Below, in pieces: positions 28,567-39,069 of a stretch of DNA of 64,000 nt (the first letter of the stretch is position 1; each line of letters opens with the position of its first letter). Under the pieces are notes generated by a model that saw only the letters and a program-made list of their open reading frames with translations, made no database searches and had not been told where the DNA came from. Origin of the DNA: Cellulosilyticum sp. I15G10I2 (lineage in GTDB: Bacteria; Bacillota; Clostridia; Lachnospirales; Cellulosilyticaceae); NCBI RefSeq assembly GCF_900095725.1, contig NZ_FMMP01000028.1:124001-188000 (forward strand). The letters are read 5' to 3'. Both the position numbers and the translations under genes were made by a program.

Positions 28567-29589
28567 TTATTTGTTTCCTCTTTTACGTATTGTATCTAAT
28601 AATACCGCAAGAACAAGTACTAACCCTGTAATAACAATCTGCCACTCCTGAGCTACACCCATAACTTTTAATCCATTTGTAAGTGTACTTATAATAAATG
28701 CTCCTATTACTGTACCAAGAATAGTTCCTTCTCCACCAACCATTGAAGTTCCGCCGATTACAACTGATGCAATGGCATCTAGCTCATAACCTTGACCAAG
28801 TGCTGGCTGAGCTGAATCCAGACGTGCTGCCATAACAATACCTGCCACCCCTGCAAAAGCCCCACAAAGTGAATAAATAGCTGTTTTCCATTTCACCACA
28901 TTAACCCCTGAGAGTCTTGTTGCTTCTTCATTGCTTCCTATAGCGAAATTATATCTGCCAAGTTTTGTTTTGTTAAGGATAACAGCAGCTATAAGTGCCA
29001 TAAATAAGAATATAAATATACCATTTGGTATGCTGTATTTGCCTTCTGCTCCAAATTTAATGATAGAACCTACTGTAATTTGTCTGAAAGCTGGTGTATC
29101 ACTGAAGTAAATAGGTTTTGTTCCTGAAAGAACAAGAGAAAAACCTTTTGTAATCATCATAACACCAAGAGTTGCTATAAAAGGCTGCAGCTTTAATCTT
29201 GACACTATCGTTCCACTTATAAAACCACAAAATGCTCCAGTACATACGGCTATTATAATCCCTAGCCACAAAGGCATTCCCATATTAGTAATGGTAACGC
29301 CTGCCATAACAGATGAGAATGTCATAACTGTTCCTATAGATAAGTCTATTCCACCTGTAATAATTACAAAAATGATACCAAGTGCTAAGATACCATTAAC
29401 ACAGGTTGAAAGCATAATGGATACAATATTATCAAAAGTTAAAAAGAATGGTGATGCTATTGTAAAGAATATTAAGAGTACAATGAGTGCCCCAAAAGCT
29501 AAGAACTTTTGAATATTTGCTGGATTCAATACTGATTTTTTAAGATCACCATCTGCTTGTGCCGTATTTTTAGTTGCTACATTTGCCAT
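28567..29589 (-). CDS. Ribose/galactose-type ABC transporter permease
   Basis: A 340-residue integral membrane protein of the RbsC/MglC family with about ten hydrophobic segments. The conserved loop GGIDLSIGTVMTFSS lies near 90-104 and GLNDA-like GVNVVKWKTAIYSLCG near 230. ELDAIASVVIGGTSMVGGEG near 270 is the family signature facing the ATPase. It is the sole permease for the cluster and would act as a homodimer. Confidence 0.94.
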   Translation of the reverse strand: MANVATKNTAQADGDLKKSVLNPANIQKFLAFGALIVLLIFFTIASPFFLTFDNIVSIMLSTCVNGILALGIIFVIITGGIDLSIGTVMTFSSVMAGVTITNMGMPLWLGIIIAVCTGAFCGFISGTIVSRLKLQPFIATLGVMMITKGFSLVLSGTKPIYFSDTPAFRQITVGSIIKFGAEGKYSIPNGIFIFLFMALIAAVILNKTKLGRYNFAIGSNEEATRLSGVNVVKWKTAIYSLCGAFAGVAGIVMAARLDSAQPALGQGYELDAIASVVIGGTSMVGGEGTILGTVIGAFIISTLTNGLKVMGVAQEWQIVITGLVLVLAVLLDTIRKRGNK

Positions 29590-29620
29590 TTTTTATTCCC
29601 TCCTTCATAAAGTTGCTACT

Positions 29621-31123
29621 TTACGCCTCTCTTTTTGTTGCATATTTTATAATTTCTTCTTGACTTGCACTATTAATATCTAGTTCTCCAGTTATACGTC
29701 CCTCACACATAACGATGATTCTATTGCTCATACGAAGTATTTCAGGAAGTTCAGAAGAAATCATAATAATTGCTTTTCCTTCTTTTGCGAGTTGTGAAAG
29801 AAGTTTATATATTTCACTTTTTGCACCTACGTCTATCCCCTTAGTAGGTTCATCAAATATTAAGATATCACAATCTCTTAGAAGCCATTTTGCAATAACT
29901 ACTTTTTGTTGATTACCACCAGATAAGTTCTTAACCTTTTGTTTAGGTCCTGGTGTTTTAATACTGAGTTTTTCAATATACTCTTTACTTGTACCTGTTA
30001 TAGTACTGTAATTAGTAAACCCTAACTTATTAGTATATTTATCTATACATGGCAATGAAATATTTTGTTCAACTGTTTCGCCGAGTGTAAGTCCATAGCG
30101 TTTTCTGTCTTCTGATAAGTAACCAATTCCATACCCAACAGCATGTTCTGGTCTTAAAATCGTTACTTTTTGGCCTTTAACATAAATTTCACCTGAATCA
30201 TACTTATCTGCTCCAAAGATGGCCCTCATAACTTCTGTTCTTCCTGCACCCATCAGCCCTGAAAAGCCAAGTATTTCACCTTTATGCAGTTTAAAGCTGA
30301 CATCTTTAATCTTTTTGCCGCTATTAAGATGTTTAACTTCCAGCGCAACTTGATTAAGATCAGTATAGTTATGTTCGTTAGCAGTCTCATAAATGGTTCT
30401 TCCAACCATCATATTAATAACTTGCTGTATATCAGTATCTTTGGTATCAACTGTATTAACATACGTCCCATCACGCATTACTGTGATTCTGTCTGTGATT
30501 CTTTTAATTTCATCCATTCTATGAGAAATATAAACAATCCCTACACCTTTTTCCTTAAGGCGATTAATCATTTTAAAAAGTTCATCGATTTCTGATTCTG
30601 TTAAAGCAGTTGTTGGTTCATCCATTACTAATATTTGTGAATCAAATGACAGCGCTTTAGCTATTTCAACCATTTGCTGCATCGCAACAGTTAATTTGCC
30701 AACTTTAGCCTTTGGATCTAATTTGAGATTCATTGCATCAAACAATGCTTGTGCTTTTTTATTAGCTTCATTATCATTAACAAACAACTTGTTTTTTCCT
30801 GTAAACTCTCTGCCAATAAACATATTTTGCGCAGCTGTTAAGTGAGGCATTAAATTAAGTTCTTGGTGAACAATACAAATCCCAAGCTCCTGTGCTTCTT
30901 TTGTACCGCTTAAATTAATTTCTTGCCCTTTATAAATGACTTTCCCTTCATCTTTGCCATATACACCTGTGAGAATTTTCATAAGTGTAGATTTACCCGC
31001 ACCATTTTCACCAACTAAAGCATGTACTTCTCCAGCTCTTAGGTCAAATTTGCAATGGTCTAATGCATGAACTCCTGGGAAAGATTTGTCTATACCTTCC
31101 ATTACTAACAATGTGTCTTTCAA
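29621..31123 (-). CDS. Ribose/galactose-type ABC transporter ATPase with two nucleotide-binding domains
   Basis: A 500-residue double ABC ATPase of the RbsA/MglA family. I take TTG 31123 as start (first residues MKDTLLVMEGIDKSFPGVHA), because GGAGG lies 7 bases upstream; an in-frame TTG at 31138 overlaps the SD. The N-terminal half has Walker A GENGAGKSTLMK and Walker B ILVMDEPTTAL. The C-terminal half has the degenerate Walker A GLMGAGRTEVMR, signature LSGGNQQKV and Walker B ILIFDEPTKGI, as usual in this family. It is the first gene of the transporter group. Confidence 0.93.
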   Translation of the reverse strand: MKDTLLVMEGIDKSFPGVHALDHCKFDLRAGEVHALVGENGAGKSTLMKILTGVYGKDEGKVIYKGQEINLSGTKEAQELGICIVHQELNLMPHLTAAQNMFIGREFTGKNKLFVNDNEANKKAQALFDAMNLKLDPKAKVGKLTVAMQQMVEIAKALSFDSQILVMDEPTTALTESEIDELFKMINRLKEKGVGIVYISHRMDEIKRITDRITVMRDGTYVNTVDTKDTDIQQVINMMVGRTIYETANEHNYTDLNQVALEVKHLNSGKKIKDVSFKLHKGEILGFSGLMGAGRTEVMRAIFGADKYDSGEIYVKGQKVTILRPEHAVGYGIGYLSEDRKRYGLTLGETVEQNISLPCIDKYTNKLGFTNYSTITGTSKEYIEKLSIKTPGPKQKVKNLSGGNQQKVVIAKWLLRDCDILIFDEPTKGIDVGAKSEIYKLLSQLAKEGKAIIMISSELPEILRMSNRIIVMCEGRITGELDINSASQEEIIKYATKREA

Positions 31124-31262
31124 ATTTCTCACCTCCAAAATAATTCATGCTACTTACATAGCTTTATATTTAACTTATATATACATTTTACATTTTATTT
31201 ATCTTTTTTTAATATATTTTTCAACTTAAATAGTTTAAAATACTACTGTTTTGTTAATAATC

Positions 31263-31309
31263 AAAAAAACACTTAAACAATTTTAGTTAAATTGCTTAAG
31301 TGTTTTTTT
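31263..31309. terminator. Bidirectional terminator upstream of the transporter ATPase
   Basis: AAAAACACTTAA plus CAATTT pairs, with one bulge, with AAATTG plus CTTAAGTGTTTTTTT. A-run and T-run flank the stem. It ends the regulator/sensor operon that stops at 31367 and isolates the ATPase promoter. Confidence 0.85.
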
Positions 31310-31366
31310 ATAATAGTTGAATATCTTATTCAAATAGTCGAATATCATCTGATATAAAATCTTTGC

Positions 31367-32344
31367 TTACTTAATAATAGGATAAAGTAATTTTTGATTC
31401 TCTGTAGCATACAATGTTTCTTTATTAATCAATTTATACCCGGTATCAAGATATGAAGCAATTTTCTTACCACGATAAGCTTGTATCGCATGCTTAACGG
31501 CTAAATATCCCATATTAAATGGCTTTTGTACAACAATAGCATCTATAACATTTTTTTCTAAAGCATAAATAATATTTCTTGAACTATCAAAGCCTACTAC
31601 CTTCACCTTACCCTGTAAATCCATTTCTTGCACAGCATCACATACAGCATCAGTTACTTGTTGATTAGCTGCTACTATACCCTTAAGATTGGGGTAATCT
31701 TTAAGGATTTGCTTCGTGGCTCTATAGGCATCTGATGTTGTTCCTTCTGTATAAACAGTAGGATGCATAATAATATCTTTATATTTACTCGCTTCTTGTT
31801 TATATCCAAGATCTCTTTCATTAGCTGTACTTGCCCCTTCAACAAAATTAATCATAATGATTTCGCCTTGCTGGCCTAAGCGTTCTATAAGGTATTTTGT
31901 TAAAACTGCTGAAGCTTGTATACTATCTGTGGCTACGTTAGTAATATTTTGAACACCTTCTACTGTTGAATCAACTGTAAGCACTGTGATCCCTTGAAGT
32001 TTAGCTTCCTCCACTAAGTCCTTAAGCGCATCAACATTTGTTGCCGCAAGTAAAATAATATCTGCTTGCTCATTAATAGCCTCTTTTAGTATTTCTTTTT
32101 GACTTTCAATATTTCTTTCTAATAAAGGTCCTCTTGTTTCAATCTGGACATTTTCCTCCTTAGCTGCAAGTTCTGCTCCCATCCTTACAGTTTGCCAAAA
32201 CTCGAACTCAGGTGATATTGATTTAGGTATAAGTATGATTTTATTAGGTAATCCTCTATAATTCAGTAGTTTAAAACTTATAAGGGCCCCTGCTGTTACA
32301 ATCAATATGCTCACTATTAACACCCATTTGTTTACTTTTTTCAT
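31367..32344 (-). CDS. Membrane-anchored sugar-binding protein, probable sensory partner of LytS (XylFII-like)
   Basis: A 325-residue type 1 sugar-binding protein with an N-terminal TM segment (WVLIVSILIVTAGALISF) and no lipobox cysteine. It is more divergent than the four transporter-linked copies (LTVDSTVEGVQNITNVATD, YLDTGYKLINKETLY). It starts 10 bases after the LytS-type kinase gene, in the same transcript order YesN-LytS-binding protein. The same trio is known as the clostridial xylose sensor XylFII-LytS-YesN, in which the anchored binding protein presents sugar to the kinase. The role here is inferred from that layout; the sugar is not known. Confidence 0.85.
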   Translation of the reverse strand: MKKVNKWVLIVSILIVTAGALISFKLLNYRGLPNKIILIPKSISPEFEFWQTVRMGAELAAKEENVQIETRGPLLERNIESQKEILKEAINEQADIILLAATNVDALKDLVEEAKLQGITVLTVDSTVEGVQNITNVATDSIQASAVLTKYLIERLGQQGEIIMINFVEGASTANERDLGYKQEASKYKDIIMHPTVYTEGTTSDAYRATKQILKDYPNLKGIVAANQQVTDAVCDAVQEMDLQGKVKVVGFDSSRNIIYALEKNVIDAIVVQKPFNMGYLAVKHAIQAYRGKKIASYLDTGYKLINKETLYATENQKLLYPIIK

Positions 32345-32354
32345 TCATGCCTCC

Positions 32355-34112
32355 CTAATCCATAATAGCTGGGATAGTAACATATACTTTTGTCCATTCA
32401 CCAAGTATACTTTCATATTTCAGCCCATATTCTTTACCAAAATAAACTTGCAATCTTTCATGAACATTTTTAATCGCCACACCACCTGTTGTTATAGACG
32501 CCGAAATAGGTTTGGTAAGGATCGTATCAATTTGTTCCTCAGTCATTCCCTTTCCGTTATCTTCAACAGTTAGAATAATATTATCTCCATGTTTTTTGCC
32601 GCTAATCTTAATGTGTCCACCCTCTTCTAAATCCTTTATTCCATGATAGAGCGCATTTTCTACCAGAGGCTGCAGAATAATTTTTACGGTTGCATACTGA
32701 TAAACTTCTGAATCAACATCTATGCTGTAAGTCAATTTATTTTCGTAACGTATTTTTTGTATTAAAAGATAATATTTAACATGTTCTATTTCTGAAAAGA
32801 TTGGTATAATCTCTACACCCTTACTTAGACTTAATCTAAAGTATCTTGCAAGCGATGCTGTCATATTAACAACTTTTGCATGCTCTTCTCGTTCAGCAAG
32901 CCATATAATCGTATCTAACGCATTATATAAAAAATGGGGATTTATTTGAGCCTGCAAAATTTTAAGCTCACTTTTTCTGAGCATTTTTTCATTGTCTTTT
33001 ATACGCCCCAAGAGTACCTTGATTTCAAGCAGCATCGTTTGGAAAGATCTTGATAAATTTTGGATTTCTTTTGTATTCGTATCAATAGCTATATCAACAT
33101 CTAATCCTCCTTTTTCTACCTTTGCCATAATATTCTCGAGTTCTAAAATAGGTTTTGATATCTCTTGAGATATTTGCTGAGATAAGACTAAAGCGATCAA
33201 AATACATAGGATAGATATAATAATAACTGTTATGCTTATACTATTTTGAGATGTAAGCAGCTCCTCCAAGTAGGATACCCCGACTACCGTCCACCCTACT
33301 CCTTTAAGAGTATGTACTGTTACAAGTCTTGACTTAGCCTCTTTTTCAACGAAGCTTCCTTCTACTTGTTTATCTACACTGTAAAGATCTTCTGTTTTAA
33401 GCGCCGAATAAATAAGCTGCTGTTGCGGATGGTAAATAATATCTTGATTTTTACTTGTAATATAAACATATCCTCTGTTTCCTAAAGTAATCTGATTACA
33501 TATATCAGCAAGTTTTTTATAACTCATATCAACCAGCATTACACCTAGTACTTCATCCGTCTCTTTATCTATAATCGCGCTGCTTACTGAAAAAACCCAC
33601 TTCTCATTATTTTCTATATAGTTTTGTATATGTGATGAGGATAGCATAAGTTTCCCTTTGTTTTGCATTGCACTAATATACCAGTCCATCTTTGTAATAT
33701 CTATATAATCTTTTATTTTATAACTATTACTATCTACAAGCGTAATACCGTTTCTTCCAAATATAATGATAGACTCTATATCATTAGCCATATTGGCATT
33801 AATTTTAAACTGTTCCAATGATACATTTTTAGCAGTAAAAGGGGCATCCACCTGTCTTCTTAAAATGTTTTGAAGACTTTCATCCTGACATAATACCCAT
33901 GACACTTTTTTCATGTGATTAACATAATCTTCTATATTTCTCCCCAATTGTTTGGTAATTTCATAAGAATAAATATGTGCATTTTTTTCTGTAATGTCTG
34001 ATAACTTATAGATGAAAAATATATCTAAAATAATAATTATAAACATAATAAGCGCAAAAAAATGAGTAAATATTCGGTATCTTATGTTTTTGGCTTTTTG
34101 CTGAAATTTCAC
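32355..34112 (-). CDS. LytS/YesM-type sensor histidine kinase
   Basis: A 585-residue kinase. It has TM1 (IFTHFFALIMFIIIILDIFFI), a Cache-like extracellular domain, TM2 near 290-310, then HAMP (KVEKGGLDVDIAIDTNTKEI). The His_kinase domain reads LQAQINPHFLYNALDTI, with the histidine in NPHFLYN, and is followed by VENALYHGI, DNGKGM and GGVAIKNVHERL. The class pairs with YesN-type AraC regulators; that gene lies 2 bases upstream. The binding protein 10 bases downstream probably acts as its sugar-recognition subunit. Confidence 0.93.
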   Translation of the reverse strand: MKFQQKAKNIRYRIFTHFFALIMFIIIILDIFFIYKLSDITEKNAHIYSYEITKQLGRNIEDYVNHMKKVSWVLCQDESLQNILRRQVDAPFTAKNVSLEQFKINANMANDIESIIIFGRNGITLVDSNSYKIKDYIDITKMDWYISAMQNKGKLMLSSSHIQNYIENNEKWVFSVSSAIIDKETDEVLGVMLVDMSYKKLADICNQITLGNRGYVYITSKNQDIIYHPQQQLIYSALKTEDLYSVDKQVEGSFVEKEAKSRLVTVHTLKGVGWTVVGVSYLEELLTSQNSISITVIIISILCILIALVLSQQISQEISKPILELENIMAKVEKGGLDVDIAIDTNTKEIQNLSRSFQTMLLEIKVLLGRIKDNEKMLRKSELKILQAQINPHFLYNALDTIIWLAEREEHAKVVNMTASLARYFRLSLSKGVEIIPIFSEIEHVKYYLLIQKIRYENKLTYSIDVDSEVYQYATVKIILQPLVENALYHGIKDLEEGGHIKISGKKHGDNIILTVEDNGKGMTEEQIDTILTKPISASITTGGVAIKNVHERLQVYFGKEYGLKYESILGEWTKVYVTIPAIMD

Positions 34113-34114
34113 AT

Positions 34115-35713
34115 TTACCCCTCTATTTCTATTTTTCTATATTCTGAAGGCGTTCGACTGAATTGTTTTTTAAATAATGTACTAAAATACTGAGGATCTA
34201 GATAGCCTACTTTTTCAGCTATCTCATACGTTTTAAGTGAACTGTATTTGAGCATCTCCTTAGCTTTTTCTAATCTATAATCTGTCACAAACTGAATGAA
34301 GGTAGATCCTGTAGCTTTTTTAAAAATACTGCTGAAATAGCTTGGGCTTAAATGCACTTCTTTGCATACCATGCTAATGGAAAGCTCTGGAATCTGATAA
34401 TTTTCTTCTATAAAACGGAGAATATTTTGAAGATGAATCTTATTAGGTGAAGCTTGTTCTTCTACATAATTATTACATTTCACATAAAGATCATATACCC
34501 ATTGCTTTATTGCCTGAATTGTTTTCTTGCTTTTTAAATTGCCCACTACATTCATGGTGTTTGGAAAGAGTTCAATAATACTCTCATCTATTTGTACAAA
34601 CTTTTTAAGCATAGAACTAATAAGTATATTCCATATGGTATGGCAAGATTCTATAGTCATTCTTGAGTGCTCCATTTTAACATTGACTTCCTCTAAAACT
34701 TTATAAAACTGCTTAGGATCTTTTATAGCCTGAATAAGTCTTTCTTCCCATTCTAACCATTCATTTGCATGCGTTGCATTAGGGAGCTTAGCATAGGAAT
34801 CTTGCGTTATAATAGTATTCGTTCCAACAAAAAATCTATTAACCAATGCTTCATTTGCCGTCTCATAAGATAAATGAATATCTCCTATAGCATGTACAAT
34901 TTTTCCTACACCAATAGTAATTGTAATCTCTAAATACTGGGTAATCATATTTTTAATATAACTTAAACGTTCTTTATAATTCTCAAAAATCTCTTTACCT
35001 TCATCCGTATAGTAAAGGATCCCATTTACCCCGTTTACTTCAAACGTTAATCCCCACCTATTTTTTTTAACAATTTCTTCTACTATGTTTTGTATGGCAA
35101 AAAAGGTGATTTCATTTTCATTGGAATTCAAACCTTTTATAAAATGGTCATAGTCTATAAGCGCAATACTATAGTACAATTTATTGTATGGAATCTCCGC
35201 ACTGATACTCCTTTTAACAATTAAAGTCGTTTCGATTTCATTAAATATAAGTTCTTCTATACATCTTTGCTGAATCAAATAGTTAGATTGTTTAATTTTC
35301 TCTTTAAGCCTTTTTTGCTTTTTTTCTGCTTCTTGTTCACCATCAAGTTTAATCACTAATTTTTCGAGCAGTGTAATTACTTCACCTTTTGTGATTGGCT
35401 TTAAAATATAATCTTCTACTCCCAACCTTAAAGCTTCTCTTGCATAACTAAATTCATCATATCCTGTAATAAGAACAATCTTGATATCTGGATAAGTTTC
35501 TCTTACAATTTTTGTTAGTTTCATACCATCCATTTTAGGCATATTAATATCTAAAAAAACAATATGCGGCAGAACTTCTTTAATAAGTTCTAATCCCTTT
35601 TCGCCATCTGGGGCATCTCCTGCCATTTCTAACTCTAACTCTTGCCAAGGTATTAAGTCTCTCATGCCTTTTCTAACGACATCTTCATCATCAATCAGCA
35701 CTATTTTGTACAT
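34115..35713 (-). CDS. YesN-type response regulator with AraC DNA-binding domain
   Basis: A 532-residue regulator. The receiver (1-125) has DDED near 9-12, phospho-acceptor in HIVFLDINMPKMDG (about 55) and lysine in YILKPITKGE. A middle region of about 300 residues follows. Two AraC helix-turn-helix motifs lie at the C-terminus (ISMVCKEVHLSPSYFSSIFKK and TYEIAEKVGYLDPQYFSTLF). It most likely activates the adjacent sugar transporter genes. It starts the YesN-LytS-binding protein operon. Confidence 0.93.
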   Translation of the reverse strand: MYKIVLIDDEDVVRKGMRDLIPWQELELEMAGDAPDGEKGLELIKEVLPHIVFLDINMPKMDGMKLTKIVRETYPDIKIVLITGYDEFSYAREALRLGVEDYILKPITKGEVITLLEKLVIKLDGEQEAEKKQKRLKEKIKQSNYLIQQRCIEELIFNEIETTLIVKRSISAEIPYNKLYYSIALIDYDHFIKGLNSNENEITFFAIQNIVEEIVKKNRWGLTFEVNGVNGILYYTDEGKEIFENYKERLSYIKNMITQYLEITITIGVGKIVHAIGDIHLSYETANEALVNRFFVGTNTIITQDSYAKLPNATHANEWLEWEERLIQAIKDPKQFYKVLEEVNVKMEHSRMTIESCHTIWNILISSMLKKFVQIDESIIELFPNTMNVVGNLKSKKTIQAIKQWVYDLYVKCNNYVEEQASPNKIHLQNILRFIEENYQIPELSISMVCKEVHLSPSYFSSIFKKATGSTFIQFVTDYRLEKAKEMLKYSSLKTYEIAEKVGYLDPQYFSTLFKKQFSRTPSEYRKIEIEG

Positions 35714-35903
35714 AATTCCACCTGTATCCTCCCGGCGATTGCCTGCATATTATAGTTAAACACTTAACGTGAATAAGTTAAACCTTAAAATGTGAAATCT
35801 ATATTAAAATACCAATATCCTTCTACATCAGCATTGATGAATAATTACCAACATTTTATTACTATTATAATACATTTTTAATACTTTTTACAATGGCATA
35901 TTA

Positions 35904-35938
35904 AAACCCAGCCTATACAACTAAATAGACTGGGTTTA
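35904..35938 (-). terminator. Terminator after rhaA
   Basis: AAACCCAG plus CTAT pairs with ATAG plus CTGGGTTT, each arm having one unpaired base, and T-rich sequence follows on the minus strand. It lies just past the rhaA stop. The rest of 35714-35953 is AT-rich and probably holds the YesN promoter. Confidence 0.7.
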
Positions 35939-35953
35939 TCTTAGGGGATTTAA

Positions 35954-37219
35954 TTATCTTTTTAATAATACATCTTTTTCATACTGCTTTACTTCTTTAA
36001 TCCATTCACTGCTGACTGGTATATCATTATTCATTAAGTAATAATCCCAAACTGCTGAAAGCGGTGTTGTCTTCATCTCTTCAAGTACTGCAAGTCTAGA
36101 AGTATAATCACCTTCTGCCTCTAACTGTCTAAGGTATGCTGTAGGTTCAAGAAGTGCAAATAATAATGCTTTTCTCATATTACGTGTTCCAATTACCCAT
36201 GCTGCAATACGATTAATACTTGCATCAAAGAAATCTAACCCAATATGTGTTCTGTCTAAGTAATCACCTCTTACAAGTTCTTGTGCAATAGCAATCAATT
36301 CATCATTTAGGATTACTACGTGGTCACTGTCCCATCTTACAGGTCTGCTGACATGTAATAAGATTTCATCAACAAATTGCATAACTGCTGAAATTTTATC
36401 TGAAATAACTTCTGTTGGATGGAAATGACCCGCATCTAAACAAAGTAACTTTTTATTTGCTGTTGCATATCCCATATAAAACTCGTTTGATCCAACTACG
36501 TAGCTTTCAGATCCAATACCAAATACTTTTGATTCTACTGCATCTAAGTTATGCGCTTTATCAATTTCTACTGCAAATATTTTGTCTAATGAATCTTTAA
36601 GTCTTTCTCTTGGTGCCGTACGGTCAACCGGAATATCTTTATAGCCATCTGGAATCCATACATTTGTTACAGCAGGTGTGCCTAACTCTTTTCCAAAGTA
36701 TTCCGCTATTTTACGTGACGCAATACAGTGTCTGATCCAGAAGTTTCTAATTTCATCGTCTTGGTGTGCCAGTGTAAATCCGTCACTACTCTTATCATGC
36801 GAGAAGCAGCTTGGATTAAAATCAAGGCCAATGCCTTTAGCTTTTGCCCACTCTACCCAATTTTTAAAGTGCTCTGGTTTAAGCTCATCTCTTTCTACTT
36901 TTTCGCCATGCGTTTCTGCATAAATTGCGTGAAGGTTAAGTCTTAACTTGCCTGGTATAAGTGACATTGCTTTATCAAGATCTCTTCTTAGCTGCTCTGG
37001 TGTTTTTGCTTTACCAGGGTAATTACCAGTTGCTTGAATACCACCCGTAAGCTGTGCATCTGGATTTTCAAATCCTGTTACATCATCACCCTGCCAACAA
37101 TGAAGCGAAATGGGAATATCTTGTACTTTTTTAATGGCTTCCTCTACATCTACACCCCATTGCCCATAAGTTTCTTTTGCAAGTTCATAAGCTTTGGTAA
37201 TTCTTTCTCTTTCTGTCAT
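35954..37219 (-). CDS. rhaA: L-rhamnose isomerase
   Basis: RhaA converts L-rhamnose to L-rhamnulose. I start at ATG 37219 ([19 protein letters not shown]), where AGGAGG lies 9 bases upstream, giving 421 residues; the earlier in-frame ATGs overlap that SD. Diagnostic segments are [47 protein letters not shown] and RWDSDHVV, which carry the metal-binding acidic residues and histidines. No rhamnulokinase or aldolase is adjacent. Two LacI-type operators bracket its promoter. Confidence 0.95.
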   Translation of the reverse strand: MTERERITKAYELAKETYGQWGVDVEEAIKKVQDIPISLHCWQGDDVTGFENPDAQLTGGIQATGNYPGKAKTPEQLRRDLDKAMSLIPGKLRLNLHAIYAETHGEKVERDELKPEHFKNWVEWAKAKGIGLDFNPSCFSHDKSSDGFTLAHQDDEIRNFWIRHCIASRKIAEYFGKELGTPAVTNVWIPDGYKDIPVDRTAPRERLKDSLDKIFAVEIDKAHNLDAVESKVFGIGSESYVVGSNEFYMGYATANKKLLCLDAGHFHPTEVISDKISAVMQFVDEILLHVSRPVRWDSDHVVILNDELIAIAQELVRGDYLDRTHIGLDFFDASINRIAAWVIGTRNMRKALLFALLEPTAYLRQLEAEGDYTSRLAVLEEMKTTPLSAVWDYYLMNNDIPVSSEWIKEVKQYEKDVLLKR

Positions 37220-37326
37220 ACTATTCATCCTCCTCATAATAACTTTATAAAATACTTTAATAATCTTTTTAGGTCAAACTATTAAACAGTTTCTTAAACT
37301 CTATTAACTTATATGAAAATAATTTC

Positions 37327-37383
37327 ATGAAAACATTTTCATATCCTTGATTACATATTACCACTGTATGAAAATGTTTTCAA
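37327..37383 (-). promoter_or_regulatory. rhaA promoter bracketed by two LacI-type operators
   Basis: On the minus strand TTGAAA (37383-37378), a 17-base spacer and TAATAT (37360-37355) form a promoter. TGAAAACATTTTCA overlaps the -35 element (37369-37382), and TGAAAATGTTTTCA follows the -10 (37328-37341). Both share the TGAAAA..TTTTCA arms with the palindrome at 47836-47855 before the LacI gene at 46742. A catabolite (CcpA) site is the alternative reading. The rest of the 347-base gap (37220-37566) shows no gene. Confidence 0.7.
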
Positions 37384-37566
37384 CTCATTTCTTATGGCAT
37401 TAAAAAATATAGGATATTGCCTATGAAACATCATGTAAATTAGTCAGATTATACAATAAAGATATAAGCTTAATTTATTCATCGCTATAATGTTGTTTCT
37501 CAGAATGATCTCACGTTAAATACTATCATAATTAAGTTAAACTTTAACATCTGAAATCTATATTAT

Positions 37567-39069
37567 TTATATAATTGCTTGATGAATATCTAAAATATAA
37601 GCTATTTTTTCAAAAAGTGCTGCATTATGTCCTACACTCATCGCACAATGGTGTGTCGGTGCTTCTGCAAACCATTTATCCATATATCTATCTGGATGTA
37701 ATGGAAATTTAACATGGGTCTGCGTATTGCCAATCATGAGAATCGGTGCTTTTACAGCATCTCCTTCGCTGATATTAAACTTCACTTTTCCATTGTGAGT
37801 TTGTGTTACGCCAAGTGTTGTAACTGGTCCTGAAATAACATTTGCTTCTACTGATACCCCTGTTCCTTTTTTACCGTGGAATACCCCCATACCTCTTAAA
37901 ACAGGTTTGCCGTCTGATATCTTAATATGAAAAGGTCCATCATGTCCAAGAATAATCGTTTCTTCTATATAATCTACTGCAACAATCTCAGTAAAACTGC
38001 CTCCCTTTTTAAGCGTATCACAAATCTTCATAGCTATTGCCGTTTTAAGATCTCCTTCACCAGCACATGGCACCCCAGCTGCTGTAAGAAGTGAATGTCC
38101 AACAATAAATGCCCCTTGTACTTGCTCATAATGATTATCATCACTTCCATGATAATAATACGCTATACCATCTAAGTCATATTCTTTAACCATTCTTTCT
38201 TGGGCTGCTGCCACTTTACATGCCCATTCCAGCTGTTCTTTGGTTGGCTTTTTAGCGATAGGATCAGATGGTGAATCTCCTGAAATCACAAAGAATTCTT
38301 CTACTTGTTTAACTTTGGCTGCTATTTCTTCATCTGTAACTTGATTAAGATTTCTGTCTAAATCACACATTTCCAGTATCTCAACATGAATACCGAGCTG
38401 TGCCTGAAGCATTGTAAAGTCACTATACATATCAAGCATACCACTATAATTATTTCCCAGGAAACCAAACCTTGCATGTTGAAGGGTACGTTTAACGGTT
38501 GCCGCCATAGCCCACTCGTTAATTTCTTTCCACGCCTTAATGGCTTCTGGCCTGTTATAAGTGACTTCGTCTGCTACTGAAATAGACGGTGTTTCCTTCA
38601 GACCTAATAAACCATTAATAATCTTACATTTGATGCCTGCTCTGTTAAAAGCATTTGCAATTTCAGGTACTGGGCAAGCTCCGCAATGTGCAAGCCATTC
38701 TCCTGTAGAGGTCTTAGCATAATTCATTTGAGGTGTTGGCTGAAGATTTAATAAAATAACTGGCGCCTTACAAATTTGATGTAGTGGCAGTACTGTTGAA
38801 CTCGTATAGTAAGTGGCTGAATGACTAAAAATAATATCTACATTCTTTTCATTAAACCACTCTCCAGCTGTTCTGCCTGTTATCTCATCATCAACAAGTC
38901 CAAAGTTATAAACTTCTCCTAATTCCGAAAGATTATTTTCTATGAACTTTCCATATTCAATCAGTCTTTCTTTCATACCTTCAAACTGACTCCAGTAAGC
39001 CTTCAGTCCTCCGCTATAAAGTCCTATTCTAGCTTTTTTGATAGGTTTTAAACGTCCAATCTCACTCAT
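37567..39069 (-). CDS. L-fucose/L-arabinose isomerase superfamily protein
   Basis: A 500-residue protein of the AraA/FucI fold. The length fits AraA-like enzymes (about 490-500) rather than FucI. Recognisable features are the N-terminal Rossmann-like domain (KARIGLYSGGLKAYWSQF), VDIIFSHSATYYTSSTVLPL, CDLDRNLNQVTDEEI, and the C-terminal HHCAMSVGHNAALFEKIA with likely metal-binding histidines. It is probably an aldose-ketose isomerase, co-directional with rhaA 330 bases downstream. The substrate cannot be named from sequence. Confidence 0.8.
   Translation of the reverse strand: MSEIGRLKPIKKARIGLYSGGLKAYWSQFEGMKERLIEYGKFIENNLSELGEVYNFGLVDDEITGRTAGEWFNEKNVDIIFSHSATYYTSSTVLPLHQICKAPVILLNLQPTPQMNYAKTSTGEWLAHCGACPVPEIANAFNRAGIKCKIINGLLGLKETPSISVADEVTYNRPEAIKAWKEINEWAMAATVKRTLQHARFGFLGNNYSGMLDMYSDFTMLQAQLGIHVEILEMCDLDRNLNQVTDEEIAAKVKQVEEFFVISGDSPSDPIAKKPTKEQLEWACKVAAAQERMVKEYDLDGIAYYYHGSDDNHYEQVQGAFIVGHSLLTAAGVPCAGEGDLKTAIAMKICDTLKKGGSFTEIVAVDYIEETIILGHDGPFHIKISDGKPVLRGMGVFHGKKGTGVSVEANVISGPVTTLGVTQTHNGKVKFNISEGDAVKAPILMIGNTQTHVKFPLHPDRYMDKWFAEAPTHHCAMSVGHNAALFEKIAYILDIHQAII

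Noticed and set aside
36415-36946. Plus-strand frames opposite rhaA
   Set aside because: Antisense shadows with no start signals.
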